A stretch of DNA of 64,000 nt from Siphonodentalium dalli (taxonomy: Eukaryota; Mollusca; Scaphopoda; Gadilida; Siphonodentaliidae), in the NCBI GenBank assembly GCA_032622095.1, contig CP136061.1:65539127-65603126 (forward strand). The letters run 5' to 3'. The notes beneath the pieces are model-generated. The model did not search any database, had not been told where the DNA came from, and worked only from the letters and a program-made list of their open reading frames with translations. Shown piece by piece: positions 22,121-34,100 of this stretch; the stretch's first letter is position 1; each line of letters opens with the position of its first letter. The translations under genes and the position numbers were made by a program.

Positions 22121-25100
22121 CTGCGTTAGAAAAAGTAAGAAATTCAAAGATAGATATGGCAAAAATTATTCCATTAAAAAACCATGCTGCATTGGTTTAC
22201 AATCAGATTTATACCGGAATACTGAGTCTATTGTAGTCTCGTCCACTTGTCAAATAGCTGAAGGCGTGATGAGGTAATTATGACAGTTTGCTCTAGGGTG
22301 ATCCTGACTCACCCTGGAGACGCATGCCATAATTACATTACTATCTAAAGACAATGTAGCGAGAATTTAAGAAGTTTGTGATAAAAAAAACATGGCAAAA
22401 CAACGAATGTCGATCGGACAGGCTAAGAATAATATAAATTTTGTTTGGTTTGTGGTAATGTGTAGGTAAACTCTCATGTGTTAATTACTAACCTAAACAA
22501 AACATTGCAGCTCTATATATTTTTCATTAGCAAAAACAAGTGACCTCAGACTATTTGTAATTAATTTAGGGGTTGGTAGGTGCTGTCTGGTGTGATAATG
22601 GGCATTGAGGACTTCACAGAATTAGTGAACAATAACTTTTTTTTATAAGTCATGCCCGCCGCAGTAAATTACAAGTTAATTCTGACATCCTTCATTTCTT
22701 TTGAAAGACTTTTTTCAATTAAAGCTGGATGTCTGAAAACTTTTCCTGATATAATTTCAAGCCTTGAAATAGTGTGTCTGTCATTTGCAGAATGAGGTCC
22801 CCAGAGGGTGAATTTAGTGATGCTACCCCGCATAGCGGGCTAGCATCACCAAATTCACCCTCTGGGGACCTCATTCTGCTTACACCTCAGCAGAATGAGG
22901 TTCCCAGAGGGTGAATTTGATGATGCTAGCCCGCTGCAAATGACAGACACCCTATTTCAAGGCTTGTTTAATTTAATAAAGCTGAAAGGCGATTCAAATT
23001 TTCTGCTGTTTATAGTTTCGTCCCTGGAGGTACTTCCGGATAATTATACATCAATTTTTATTTCCGTGAGAATGTGTCTAAATTGTCAAGGTAAGAAAAT
23101 TAAAAATGATTTTAGTACAACCACACCTGTCCTCTCCTTGTTGTTCAACAATTAAAGTGATGTGAAACGTAAATTGAACCTCACAATTGTGTTCCCTGCG
23201 TCATTCTGTGGGAAGAGTGAATAAAATAACTCAGATACACGAAATCCCCCATCCTGAAGTCAGTTTGTACACATTATACGGCCATTCGGCTAACTATTTA
23301 TATTCATCAATCGTCCCGATTAATCTCACCATAATAATACGAAAAAACAAAACGATGCGTCGTCTTGTGCAGTCACGGAAATGCCCGAGCACTTCCGACT
23401 CGATTGGGATTGAATCGGGTTTCGTTCTCAGAAATGGCTTCTAGGGAGGATGACCGTTCGCTGGAATAGCGTCATGCACATCAGAATATTAAAGCGAAAA
23501 ACAAATTGACATCGCAATCGGTAGTCAATTCGACAGGGAAGGAATAGAAAGGGAATTGTTGCGTGAAATCACAAACGGAAGAACATTGGCCGAGTTAGTG
23601 GCAAAGATTATAATCGAACAGTCATCGAGAGGTAATAATTCCAAAATGTTACTATTTATAGAAAATTGTAAGCGCATTGACCGAATGTTTACATCAATCT
23701 GGCCGCAAGCACAGTACCGTGCAGAAAGAGTTGTCTTACTTTTGTAACTCAAAACTGTTTAATTACATTACACCTGTACAATAGTACAAATAATTGGTAT
23801 TCAATATGCCAGTACAGAACATTTGTTAGCTCATTGGCCATGAAATGTTTTTAATGGCAAATTCTGTTGTCAAGCTTTAGTAAGCACTATTCATTCTGAT
23901 GGATGATAACTATAATGGAAAGCCTTTTTCACATGTATTAGCTAATTGCACTTTAGCGTAAGTGAATTACAACTAAGCGTAATGTATTACACTCAGGTGT
24001 AATGCACACATATAAAGCGTACTTCACTTACGCTTAACCGTATGATGTAGATAAAGCATTACTCCTATGAGTAATAGAATTATGACTAGTGTGCTTAAGC
24101 GTAATTGATTAAAGTGTGCTTAAGCGTAATTGATTTACGCTTAAGCTCACTGGTCATTTATTTTCATTGATAGATTAATTACACTTAATCATAAATGAAT
24201 TATGCTTGAGCGTTTATACGAGAAGCCGTTTTCACATTTATTCTGATTCTGCTTAATCGCAAATCATTTACGCTTAAGTGTAAATCATTTGCACTTAAGA
24301 GCAAATCATTTATACTTAAATACAAATCATATGCGCTTTAGCGGAAATAGTATGGGAGGCCCTTTTCACATTTATTATTTATTTGCGCTTAAGCGCAAAT
24401 ATTTGTGCTTAAGCATAAATCATTAAGCGCAAATATTTGTGCTTAAGCGTAAATCAATTGCGCTTAAGCACAAATATGTGTCTATCAATTTATTTGCGCT
24501 TAAGCGCAAATACCTAACACTCCATTACATCCCTCTGATGTGAATGATTGAGTCCATCTCATATTATATTAGCATGGGCCCATAGTAATAGCCCCATACA
24601 GACTCGAAGTTGAAGAAAAAACATATTTCCATATGCATATCAGCATCTCTGTCCCTGGTGTCCCAAGATTTGGTGCCTCACTCCCAGAGCTCATGTATAT
24701 TTTATTATCTCCTGCACAGATATATACCATTTCCATGGCCATAAATAGGGAATTAGGGGTTACTGGGGTTTGCTTCCCTCATATGGTGTACTCATTGACT
24801 TGAAGTTGGGGAAAACCCCCTATTTTCATAATATCAGCATCCCTGTCCCCAAGAATCTGTCTCGCCATCCCAGAGATATAGTATATTTTATAAAAGAGAC
24901 ATATCCTACACAGATCTATATCATTTCCATGGTCATAAAACAGATCTTGGGGTTTCTGGGGGATTGTTTCCCTCATATGGTGGGGTTATATCAACTTTAG
25001 TGATGTGTTTAGGCCTGTGCCATGTAAAATTAATTCAGGGGGGATCAATGCATATTGATTTTTATTTGCGCTTAAGTGCAAATGATTTGCGCTTAAGCGC

Positions 25101-28100
25101 AAATATGATCTATTTGCTTAATTGCAAATGATAGAGGTTATTTGCGCGTAAATAAATAATAAATGTGAAAAGGGCCTCCCATATAATAGATCACATTTAT
25201 GGCAATTTTATGCTAAAGCGCAAATATATTATTAGACACATATTTTTTGCGCTTGAGCGCAATTGATTTACACTAATAAATAATATATTTGAAAAGGCTG
25301 TCTCCCATGCGATTTCCTCTAAACTCAAATTTACTCTGGCAATAAGACATCAATCAAACATCGGTTTAGACTCCCCCATATACTATGAGATGGACTCAAT
25401 TATTCAGACAGAGGAAATCAGTTGGAGTTAGGTATTTGCTTAAGCATTATTCATATTAATTATGCTTAAGTGTAAATGAGTTCCGCGCTTAAGCGTAAAT
25501 GATGTACGCTTAAACGTAATTCATATACACTCTCATTGAACTCCCCTCAAGCTGAAATGGATGCAACCACATTACTAATGCCAGTAACCTACATCAGGTT
25601 ATACCAATATACATGAGGTATATGGGGAGCCAAATTAACATTTAATAAATAATAGAGCTTAAGCGATATAATTGAGCTTAAGCGATATAATAAGGGAAGA
25701 TATAATTGCGATTAAGTTCAATAAGGAAATATCTAATTGCGCTTAGCACAATAAGGAATATCTTATTGCACTTAAGCACAAAAAGGAATATCGTATTGCA
25801 CTTAAGCGCAATAAGGAATCTCTAAGCGCAATAAGGAATCTTCTTATTCCACTTAAGCGCGATAAGAAATATTCTTATTGCACTTAAGTGTAATTAGAGA
25901 TTCCTTGATTGGGGGGGGGGGGGGGGGGGGGGGGCTTTAGCTCAATTATTTATTAAATGTTAATTTGGCTTCCTTCCATAGAGGTGAGATAGCGGATGAA
26001 CCCAATTACACTTAAGCGTAATTCAAATGTATTACGCTTATCGTAAGTTAATTATGCTTAAGGGGAGTACTCTAAATTGTTCTTTCGACCAGCTGTTTCT
26101 ACCAATTAAAAAAAATTCTCATTTATTTTGAAACTAATGAAAGACAATGGTATATTTTTTTACTAGTAATATTCATTATAAACTTGTACAAATCTGAAAA
26201 CAAACAAAATTTTAATATTTAAGAAATTTAGAGTTCCCTCTCTTACAGCAGCAACCACTATGCCAGGAAGACCAATCGATCTAGTTCAGCCCGATTGGGC
26301 TATTATAATTTATAGATCGATCGGTGGTTCATGCACTCTCTGCGTTTGAAATATTGCTAATAATTTCCATTTACAGAAGTCAATAATGCCATTGCAGATA
26401 ACTTCATCTTAAATTCGACCAAATGTGTTGACGTTTGATAAGAAGGGCAGGAATTCCCCGATTTGTTTATTTTCAATCGATGAGAAGCATGACGACCTGG
26501 ATCAGCTGATCGGTTCGGAGGTGTGCCAATCGTATTTTGCATGCTGTGAATACCCATTCACGCCTAAATTTGCAAACAATCCATATATAACATATACACA
26601 GTGTGTACACTTTGTTAGTTGCCAATTAATTCTCGACATTTCAATTAGAAAACATGAGATATCGATGCAAAAATCAAGACATAATCACATTATCTAGTTT
26701 GTGTTTTGTTGAATCTACTTTCGGTTATCGACATGTCGGCTATTGTTTTGGCTGTTCTCTCAACCGTGCGTGCCAGCCAATCGTCGTTTATCGGGCGGTT
26801 CCGATTTCTTCCGAATATAATTCCATGACCTCCACGCGATGATTCGCGCCGAAAATGTGGTTGTATCTGAGAAGATTTCTTACTCTGACCGCAGTTTTCA
26901 ACAATTTAATACGGGGCGAATACCGCATCAATAATATGCAACCTTGGGGTTTTATTTCTAGTTTTTTATGACCTTTCTTATGGTATATCGGATACAGTTC
27001 TGTCTGACATGAAATATATACCCACCGGGAGTGAAGCTAATGACTTTAAGCACATGTGAAACCAGATTTATTAATTTAATATTTACCTGTCACTCCGAGC
27101 AGTAGAGACATATTAGGCTCCTCCCCCTCTGCACATTGGAGACAGATCTGAACGACAGATTGGATTTCTGTGTAGCAGTGACTGAGCTCCCTCATCAGTT
27201 GTCGCTGGACTTTCATTGTCTCGTCCGTGCACTGCAGCTCCAGTCCCTTCAGCTGGTCCTTACATATCAGATTCTGTTCACTCAAATCTTGGTTCTGTAA
27301 AGCTAACTGTAAGACAGATTTGAATAGATAAGAACAACTCACTATACCCTCAGGTGACACTCCACAGTTTCGAATGATCTTAGAATTTCTTAGAATAGAG
27401 TACCAGTGTTTTCTGTCACCATGGGTGTGGTATGTTTATTGAGAGAAGGTTAGTTATGAATTTGTGGATTTTTAGAGGATGTCTTTGAGTTTTGAAAAAT
27501 ATTGTTTCAGGTGACCTTGACCCCACCAGTATGAAGTAGTAGCGATTTCTGCGAAACAGTGGCTCCAGACACCAGCGTGACTTTTTAGCACCTAAAATTT
27601 GTCATCTGCATGAAAAATATTTAAAAAAAGATTACAGTGGTGAGAAGTTTGAAATTTTTTGATATTTTTGTGAGGAAACAGTGTTCTTCCAGACAACATA
27701 GGCGGATATACCATAGATTGTCTGGTTTTTGTGTCCCATGGGCCTGAAAATCGCTTATTTTGGCCATTTTTGCATCAAAATTTCATTTTTCAGGCACACA
27801 ATCAAGGGGCATAACTCTTGCTACCCCCATTAAAATGACAATTCTGTACCAAAAACTTTAAGCCTAGTATGTGCTCAACCCAGGTATGTATACATTGTAT
27901 ATGTGTTGTGGGATCACATTTCAGTTATTTTTCATTGAATTGGTGCCCCCTTATTTTTGCACCAATCCCTGCAGAAACTGTGGAGTGTCACCTCAACTGC
28001 AAGATATAAAGAGAAGATATTAGCAAGATATCAACCTCATATCTCAATGATCTTAGCTAGCAACCTGATATATCACTGATCTTAGCTATCAGGTCTGACA

Positions 28101-31100
28101 TTTTAAGATTGCATTTGTTTTGACATCCCTACTGCATGCTTAAATATTATTAGGAGTCCTATTTTTTTAACAATATCTATTTTTCAAATTTGAAACAAAC
28201 AATCACACAATGCACCAATAGAATTAATTATATTAAAACGTAGTATAAACAAGCACATTGGCCACATGACCGCCTGAAGAAAAACCTGAAAATCTTGAAT
28301 TACTGTTTACATGTACAGCGCCATATCTTAAGATCATATCATTACAAATTTTCAACAGACACAAGTCATTATAAAGCTGAAAAATAAATGAAAGTGTCAA
28401 TGACACTGTAGCTCAACTTGGGAAGGAGTTAATTTTTTGCTGAGCAATGAATAGAATTATGAAGAATGAAGTAAAGTCAAAAATGTTTCAGTAAAGGGCT
28501 TGTATTGTGTAGATGAAATAATTTTCATTTCAAACATTTCACCAATAAATGTGGGCTGCAGGGTGTGCCGATGGATTCAAATTTGAAATCCAAGATGGCT
28601 GCCGGCATTCCTGTTTTTTAACGAATAAGTAAATAATCGATGGCTCCCATCTAGAGGTAACCCTGAAGATCCATATGAAGTTTGGTGATGATCGGATGAG
28701 GGATGTGGTCTGTATGGTGCGCTAAAGGATTTAGTCATGCAAAGAGTAAAATCCAAGATGGTTGCCAGAGGCGATGTTTTTTATTCAAATTTAATAGCTC
28801 CCATCTAGAGGTGATCCTAAACATGCCTGTAAATTTTCAAAACAGTTCTCCAATAAATGCGGGCTGCAGGGTGTGCCGATGGATTCAAATTTGAAATCCA
28901 AAATGGCTGCTGGCAGCCATGTTTTTTTAAACAAATTTCGGAAAAAATCGATGCCGCCCATCTAGAGGTCACCCCGAAGATCCATATGAAGTTTGGTGAT
29001 GATCGAATGAGGGATGTGGCCTGTAGTGTGAGTTAAAGAAAATTGTTGATGGACGCATGGATGATGGACACAAACCCATGGCAATAGCTCAACTTTAGAA
29101 AGTAAAGTTGAGCTAAAAAGGGATGATTATGAAAAATTATTAAATTTATCAACATATGAATTGGACAAAGATAATGTAGTCACTCCGAAACATTTTCTAG
29201 GAGACAAACAATTTAGTGACTTGCCTCTTTCTTCATCTTTTTCAGTCTCAGTAGAAGCATATCTTTTTTATCGATCTCCTGCCTGAGCGCATTTACAGAC
29301 TCCTCCTCCTGAGTGACTCGCTCAGTCATCCTCCGTACCTCGGCCTGATGCTGAATATCTGTATGTTTAGATTTTCTTAGTGTGGTCTCCAATAACTAAT
29401 GGTGAGGATAAAAGTTTTGGTTCATTAGTTATGTCGAAAGTGTGGAAATCAATGAGATTTTAGTGACACACACACACTGGTGGCTTATATTATTTTCACA
29501 CCTTGGCCAAATAACCAACTTGGTTTGACAACGTTAAAATGTTTCAACCCTTTTAACAGATCTAGAAATAATTATTATATGGACATGTTTCGTTCGAACC
29601 CCAAAATAATTCATACATAATTTGGTAAGAGGTATCTCAAAACATACCTTCATGGAAGATTTCCGAACACATTTGTCAATATAGCAATGAAAATACATGT
29701 TTTGTTTACATGTTTTGTTTCTTATATGTTTAAATAAATTTGAGATCATTTTGTTTGTGCCGGTTAAATTTTTTTAGTCAGCGGTCACATAAAAATTGCA
29801 ACTGTAGACCATGGAAAGAAAATCTAGAGCTGTTGTCACTCTGAAACGTTTATGGTACTACAAAATTTTGATGATTAAACAAAGAGAAAGCAATGTGTGG
29901 AGTTTTTAAATATTTCCATGATTAGATAATGCAATATACCTTTTCTGGATATTCAGTTTTCGATTCCAGAATTCAGATGAATACAAAAGGCACAGTTTTT
30001 GTTCGGGAACAATTTTCATACAGGGCGCATATACTGTGTTAGAAGTTGTATGTTTTATGACTTCAATGCACCTTTCTGGGACATATAATGATCATAGAAA
30101 GGTAGTTCATGTATTTATCAACCTATTTCGCTACTGGGAAAATTAAAAAAGCAAATATTATTAGGTTGGAGCGCAGACAACCATGGGGCTTTAATGTCAA
30201 TCCATTCTATTCACCAATGTACACGTAGTATATTTTCAGTGATCATCAACTGTGAATGGTATAAAATTGAAGTAGTTATGTCTGACAGTATCAATAAATG
30301 TTGATTCTCCTGAAAAGGGTATCTCTTCTACCACAATTCAGTAGTGATAATGTCATTAATGATATCAAAAGGAGTCATTGGTGAAAATACATTTTGTGAT
30401 ACAAAATCTAAAAGTACAATATCACACATTTTAGTAAGTTTATCATAATATAGCTATATATGATCATTAGAACAAACTTATAAAGCAACTTATATGTCTG
30501 AGAGCTTTCCACAAATTACCTGATTACTCCATAACCATAAAATGACACTTTAACTAAAAAAGCAGTTTCTTTTATAAATCAAATTTAATTTATCTTACCT
30601 TTTTGGCTTTCTCTAAATCTTCTGTGAGTTTTATTTTCTCGTCATTCATTTGTTTCATGTCGTCCAATGTTCTGGCGAGCACAGCAGTATCACCGACCGA
30701 CTTAATTCTGTCTATTTCTATGGTAACCTGGTGCACCTGGTCCGACAGCCTGCTATTTTTCTCCTCTAATTCTGTGATTTTTATATCCTGCCCGGACATA
30801 TATTTCTTAGCACTTGAACATCGCTTCTCTAGTTCCTGTATCCTAAGCCTCTTCGTATCACTCTGATCTTTATATCTGCCCAAGTATCATGTTAAAGAAA
30901 TACACCAGTTTTAAAATATAAATTGCAATAATATAAATAATTCCATCTATTTACACTGTAAGGCTTATTTTCCATAAAAGGTGTTCTGTCACCACCAATG
31001 GCTTACTTTTAGGGTGGACGTAAATTTTGGAAGATAATTTGGTTTGGAAGATGGTTCGGATGGGAACCGTCTCAAAATTATGGTAAAACAACAGCAAATT

Positions 31101-34100
31101 TATTAGTTGGTCTACAAACATCAAGGGAAAAAAATCTCTAGATGGAGAAAGGAAAAAATAACCAGGCAAGTCTTGATCTATTTCTAATTATTCCACACGA
31201 TCATCTCATACTGGTACCATATATTCACTTGAAATAATTTTTTGCGATTAAAATAAATTAAATCTACCCATTAATATATCAATTATTCTCATTTCACAAT
31301 GCTATTATGGCTGATAGAACAGTTTGGTGAGAAGTCAACACAAACTGAACACAATAATAGGTGCAAATAAATTTAGTTTTTAAGAAATTTTTGTTGCAAT
31401 TTTGGTCAAAAGGTTGTAGGCGGGATCGTAAACCAACTAGTTAAATTGGTGTCGCCTAAAATGAAGTTAACAAAATTCATTAATAGTCAAATATTGACAA
31501 CATTGGTTTGAAATCTTTACCAGTGTATGTTTTGATACTTTTGATTATAATTACCATGTTGTTTGCATTGTTCAAAGAGAACACAAGTGTATTTTGGACT
31601 AATCAATGGCTCAAATTCATTCATTTGTTGCATATATTCTGTTGAGTAAAAAAGGAGAAGGTCCCATAAATGGCCGGATTTAGTGTACAGTACCCCTTTT
31701 AAGCATTTTATTAGCGATTGGCAGTATACTGAATTTGTTTCGGTATCGACACAATACCAAACCGATGCAGCATGACAATACCGAGGTTTCGGTATCTGTG
31801 CACACCCGGTACTGGCAGTGGGCGGAGACAGCCACTGGGGTTGTCGAACCTGGAGCCAAACGATCTATTGTTTCCCCAAGGCATCGCAGTATTGCCATCC
31901 CATTTTAACCGAAGTATCATACACATGCCAGGCTGAACCCCCACATTTGGCTGCCGCCCAGCAAATTGTGTGCATGTGATGAAAGAGCTGCTTTGCAGAT
32001 GACTCGGGTGAACATTGAGATACAATAAAATGAAGGTGAGGAAGGCATCGGTCCACGTATCAACCAAGTGATTGGGCAGCTTGCTCGGCCTGAGCAACAC
32101 AGAGTCGCCCGGAACGGGAATGACCAATTGGTCAGGGTTGGGTGTAGGAATAGACTGGGTGGGTTCCTGAAACTTGTCCAAATTTACAAAGTCACCCTGG
32201 AATATTTTATGGTGAATCGAGCGGGAGAACTGGGTGCCGAAACCGTCTGCCACAGGAGGCATGGGCATGTCCCAGGAGGAACCCAGCGAGGGCGGATAAA
32301 TAAGCATATTATTACCCGGAGCAGCAGATGCAGTCCTGTCAATGTGTGATGTGGCAGTGATACAGACCAGATCATACCGAAAGCCGGATTGTTGCATGGA
32401 TGAAGTGGATCAGATCAGTCACATAAATCACCTCAAACTTTATCGGTCCGGGGTGCATTAGCTGAACATTTCCTAAGGGAACTGCTTGTCAATGAGTATT
32501 TAGCAAAGAAAAGGTTTACACACTGAAAAAGCCTCAGCTGTTTTGAAAAATCTTTTAACAAAGGATATTTCTTGTATGTTGTGCATAGTTTCTTCTGGCG
32601 TTGGCAGATCTCCAATGAAATGTTCAAGATCATCAAGTTTCTTCCTCATGGCGTGATGAGCCTGCTGTAAGGACTGGCACTGAGCCTTCCACTGGACGGC
32701 TTCCTTCTCTTTAGCATCAAGCTGAAAACAATCCATGTCAAAAATACAATCTGTGTACAGCTGTCGCACATGTCAATTAACTCACATATCAAAAGTTGTC
32801 GGAATCCATGAAACAAAACGGCTATGTTATATAGGTTTGTTGCCGCCAGCACCTATGCCTGCCAAACGTCCCTCTCCATAAAAAAAATCGGACAAACCTG
32901 GTTTTTAAACTCGATCAAGATATTTTTGTGAAGATCGATATACCTAATATGAATGGTATAGGTTGACATTTTTAAAGTTTTCGCACTAACGGTCACAATA
33001 TTGTTAAAAATAGACAAACTAAGGGCCACAACTCAGGTACAAGAAATTGGACAAACCTGGTTTTCAAACTCGAATGAATGTGATATTGTTGTGAAAGACC
33101 GATACCAAATATGAATGAAATTGGTTGACATTTGTTCAAGTTATTGCGCTAACAGACCTAACATTTCCTAAAATTGATAAAAATAGACAAAATAAGGCCT
33201 GTAACTCAGGTAAAAAGGATCAGACAAATCTTGTTTTTGAACTCAATCGAGATATTGTTATGAGATATCCATTGGTTGATGTTTGTTCAAGTTATCACGC
33301 TGACGGACATAAAATTTCTATAAATAGAAACTAGTGGTATAACTCTGGTTAGAAATGCGTGATTTTCTATGTACAACTATCACATGATATGACAATTAAC
33401 TCACATACCATAAAATGTCAGAATCCATCAATAAACGGCTATGTTATATAGGCTTGTCGCCGCCCGCCAACTGTCCCTCACTATATCGATAGTCGAGTTT
33501 TGCTTTATATTTATAACAAACAAACAAAACCCTACTAAAATCACATTCTCGTCAGTTCTCATATTTATTTCGAACACATTTTAGAACAGATTTATCTACT
33601 TGAATTTGGGGGAAAATAATGGCCTCTGAGGATACCTGATTCATCATTTCATCCACTCCTTGTTCACTTTGTCTCATGGCATTTTTGTATTTAATTATTT
33701 CTGTTTCTGCTCCACTGAAAAAAGATAAAACATTTTATTTTAATTGTGTCTGCTATTGAAAAAATTAAGTGATAAAGAAAATTAAAGCATGCAGAAAACT
33801 TCAGCAACTATTGTAAGTCATATAAATATGTAGTTCTACCTTTGCTAGCCTCTGACCCTTCTTTACTAAATGTTCATTGACGAGTAGTTATCCCTTAGGA
33901 TAGACTGTTTGTTGAACATATTATCTGAAAATTTCCCACCAATGAATAAGATTCCTTCTGCACTTTCTATTATGAGCCGTCTGCTTATATTTCCTGATCA
34001 TACCTCCAGATGAATAATTGACCATTCAAATATACATTTTGGGAGAATCCATTTAGTAAATAAAGTGGTAAAGATGCCATACTATAAAACTATTGAGTCT

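Larger units (their letters stand above)
23930..26065. repeat. Nested inverted-repeat block built on the CTTAAG palindrome
   Basis: More than 20 CTTAAG cores, usually in TTTGCGCTTAAGCGCAAAT-like or TTACGCTTAAGCGTAA-like palindromes, fall in three clusters (23.94-24.51, 25.06-25.51, 25.64-26.06 kb). Longer inverted pairs bracket them: GGGAGGCCCTTTTCACATTT (about 24353) against AATGTGAAAAGGGCCTCCC (about 25165); TGATTGAGTCCATCTCATA (about 24545) against ATGAGATGGACTCAATTATT (about 25385); AAATTAACATTTAATAAATA (about 25632) against TTTATTAAATGTTAATTTGG (about 25947). Non-coding. Confidence 0.85.
30884..32568 (-). other. CEP85 intron 8, U12-type AT-AC (minor spliceosome) intron
   Basis: The donor ATATCCTTT (32568-32560) is a full match to the U12 5' consensus. 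Near the 3' end TTCTTTAAC (close to the U12 branch consensus TTCCTTAAC) is followed by ATGATAC and the exon. The dinucleotides are AT and AC. The branch-to-acceptor distance is short (about 8 bases) compared with the usual 10 or more. No GT-AG pair in matching phase gives a comparable join without adding an unconserved insert. Confidence 0.85.

Noticed and set aside
23187-23444. 85-codon frame near the CG-rich part of intron 11
   Set aside because: No recognisable motif and no splice support; the frame at 23491 is the only one in the region I thought worth listing.
26732-26830. Small secreted peptide MSAIVLAVLSTVRAS
   Set aside because: Only 31 codons with no splice partner, no poly(A) signal assessed and no homologue recognised; kept only as a note in the unassigned segment.
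32500-32569. Reading CEP85 exon 8 through to the stop past 32502 as a terminal exon
   Set aside because: The extra residues are not conserved in the family, and the downstream exons continue the known CEP85 sequence in phase.
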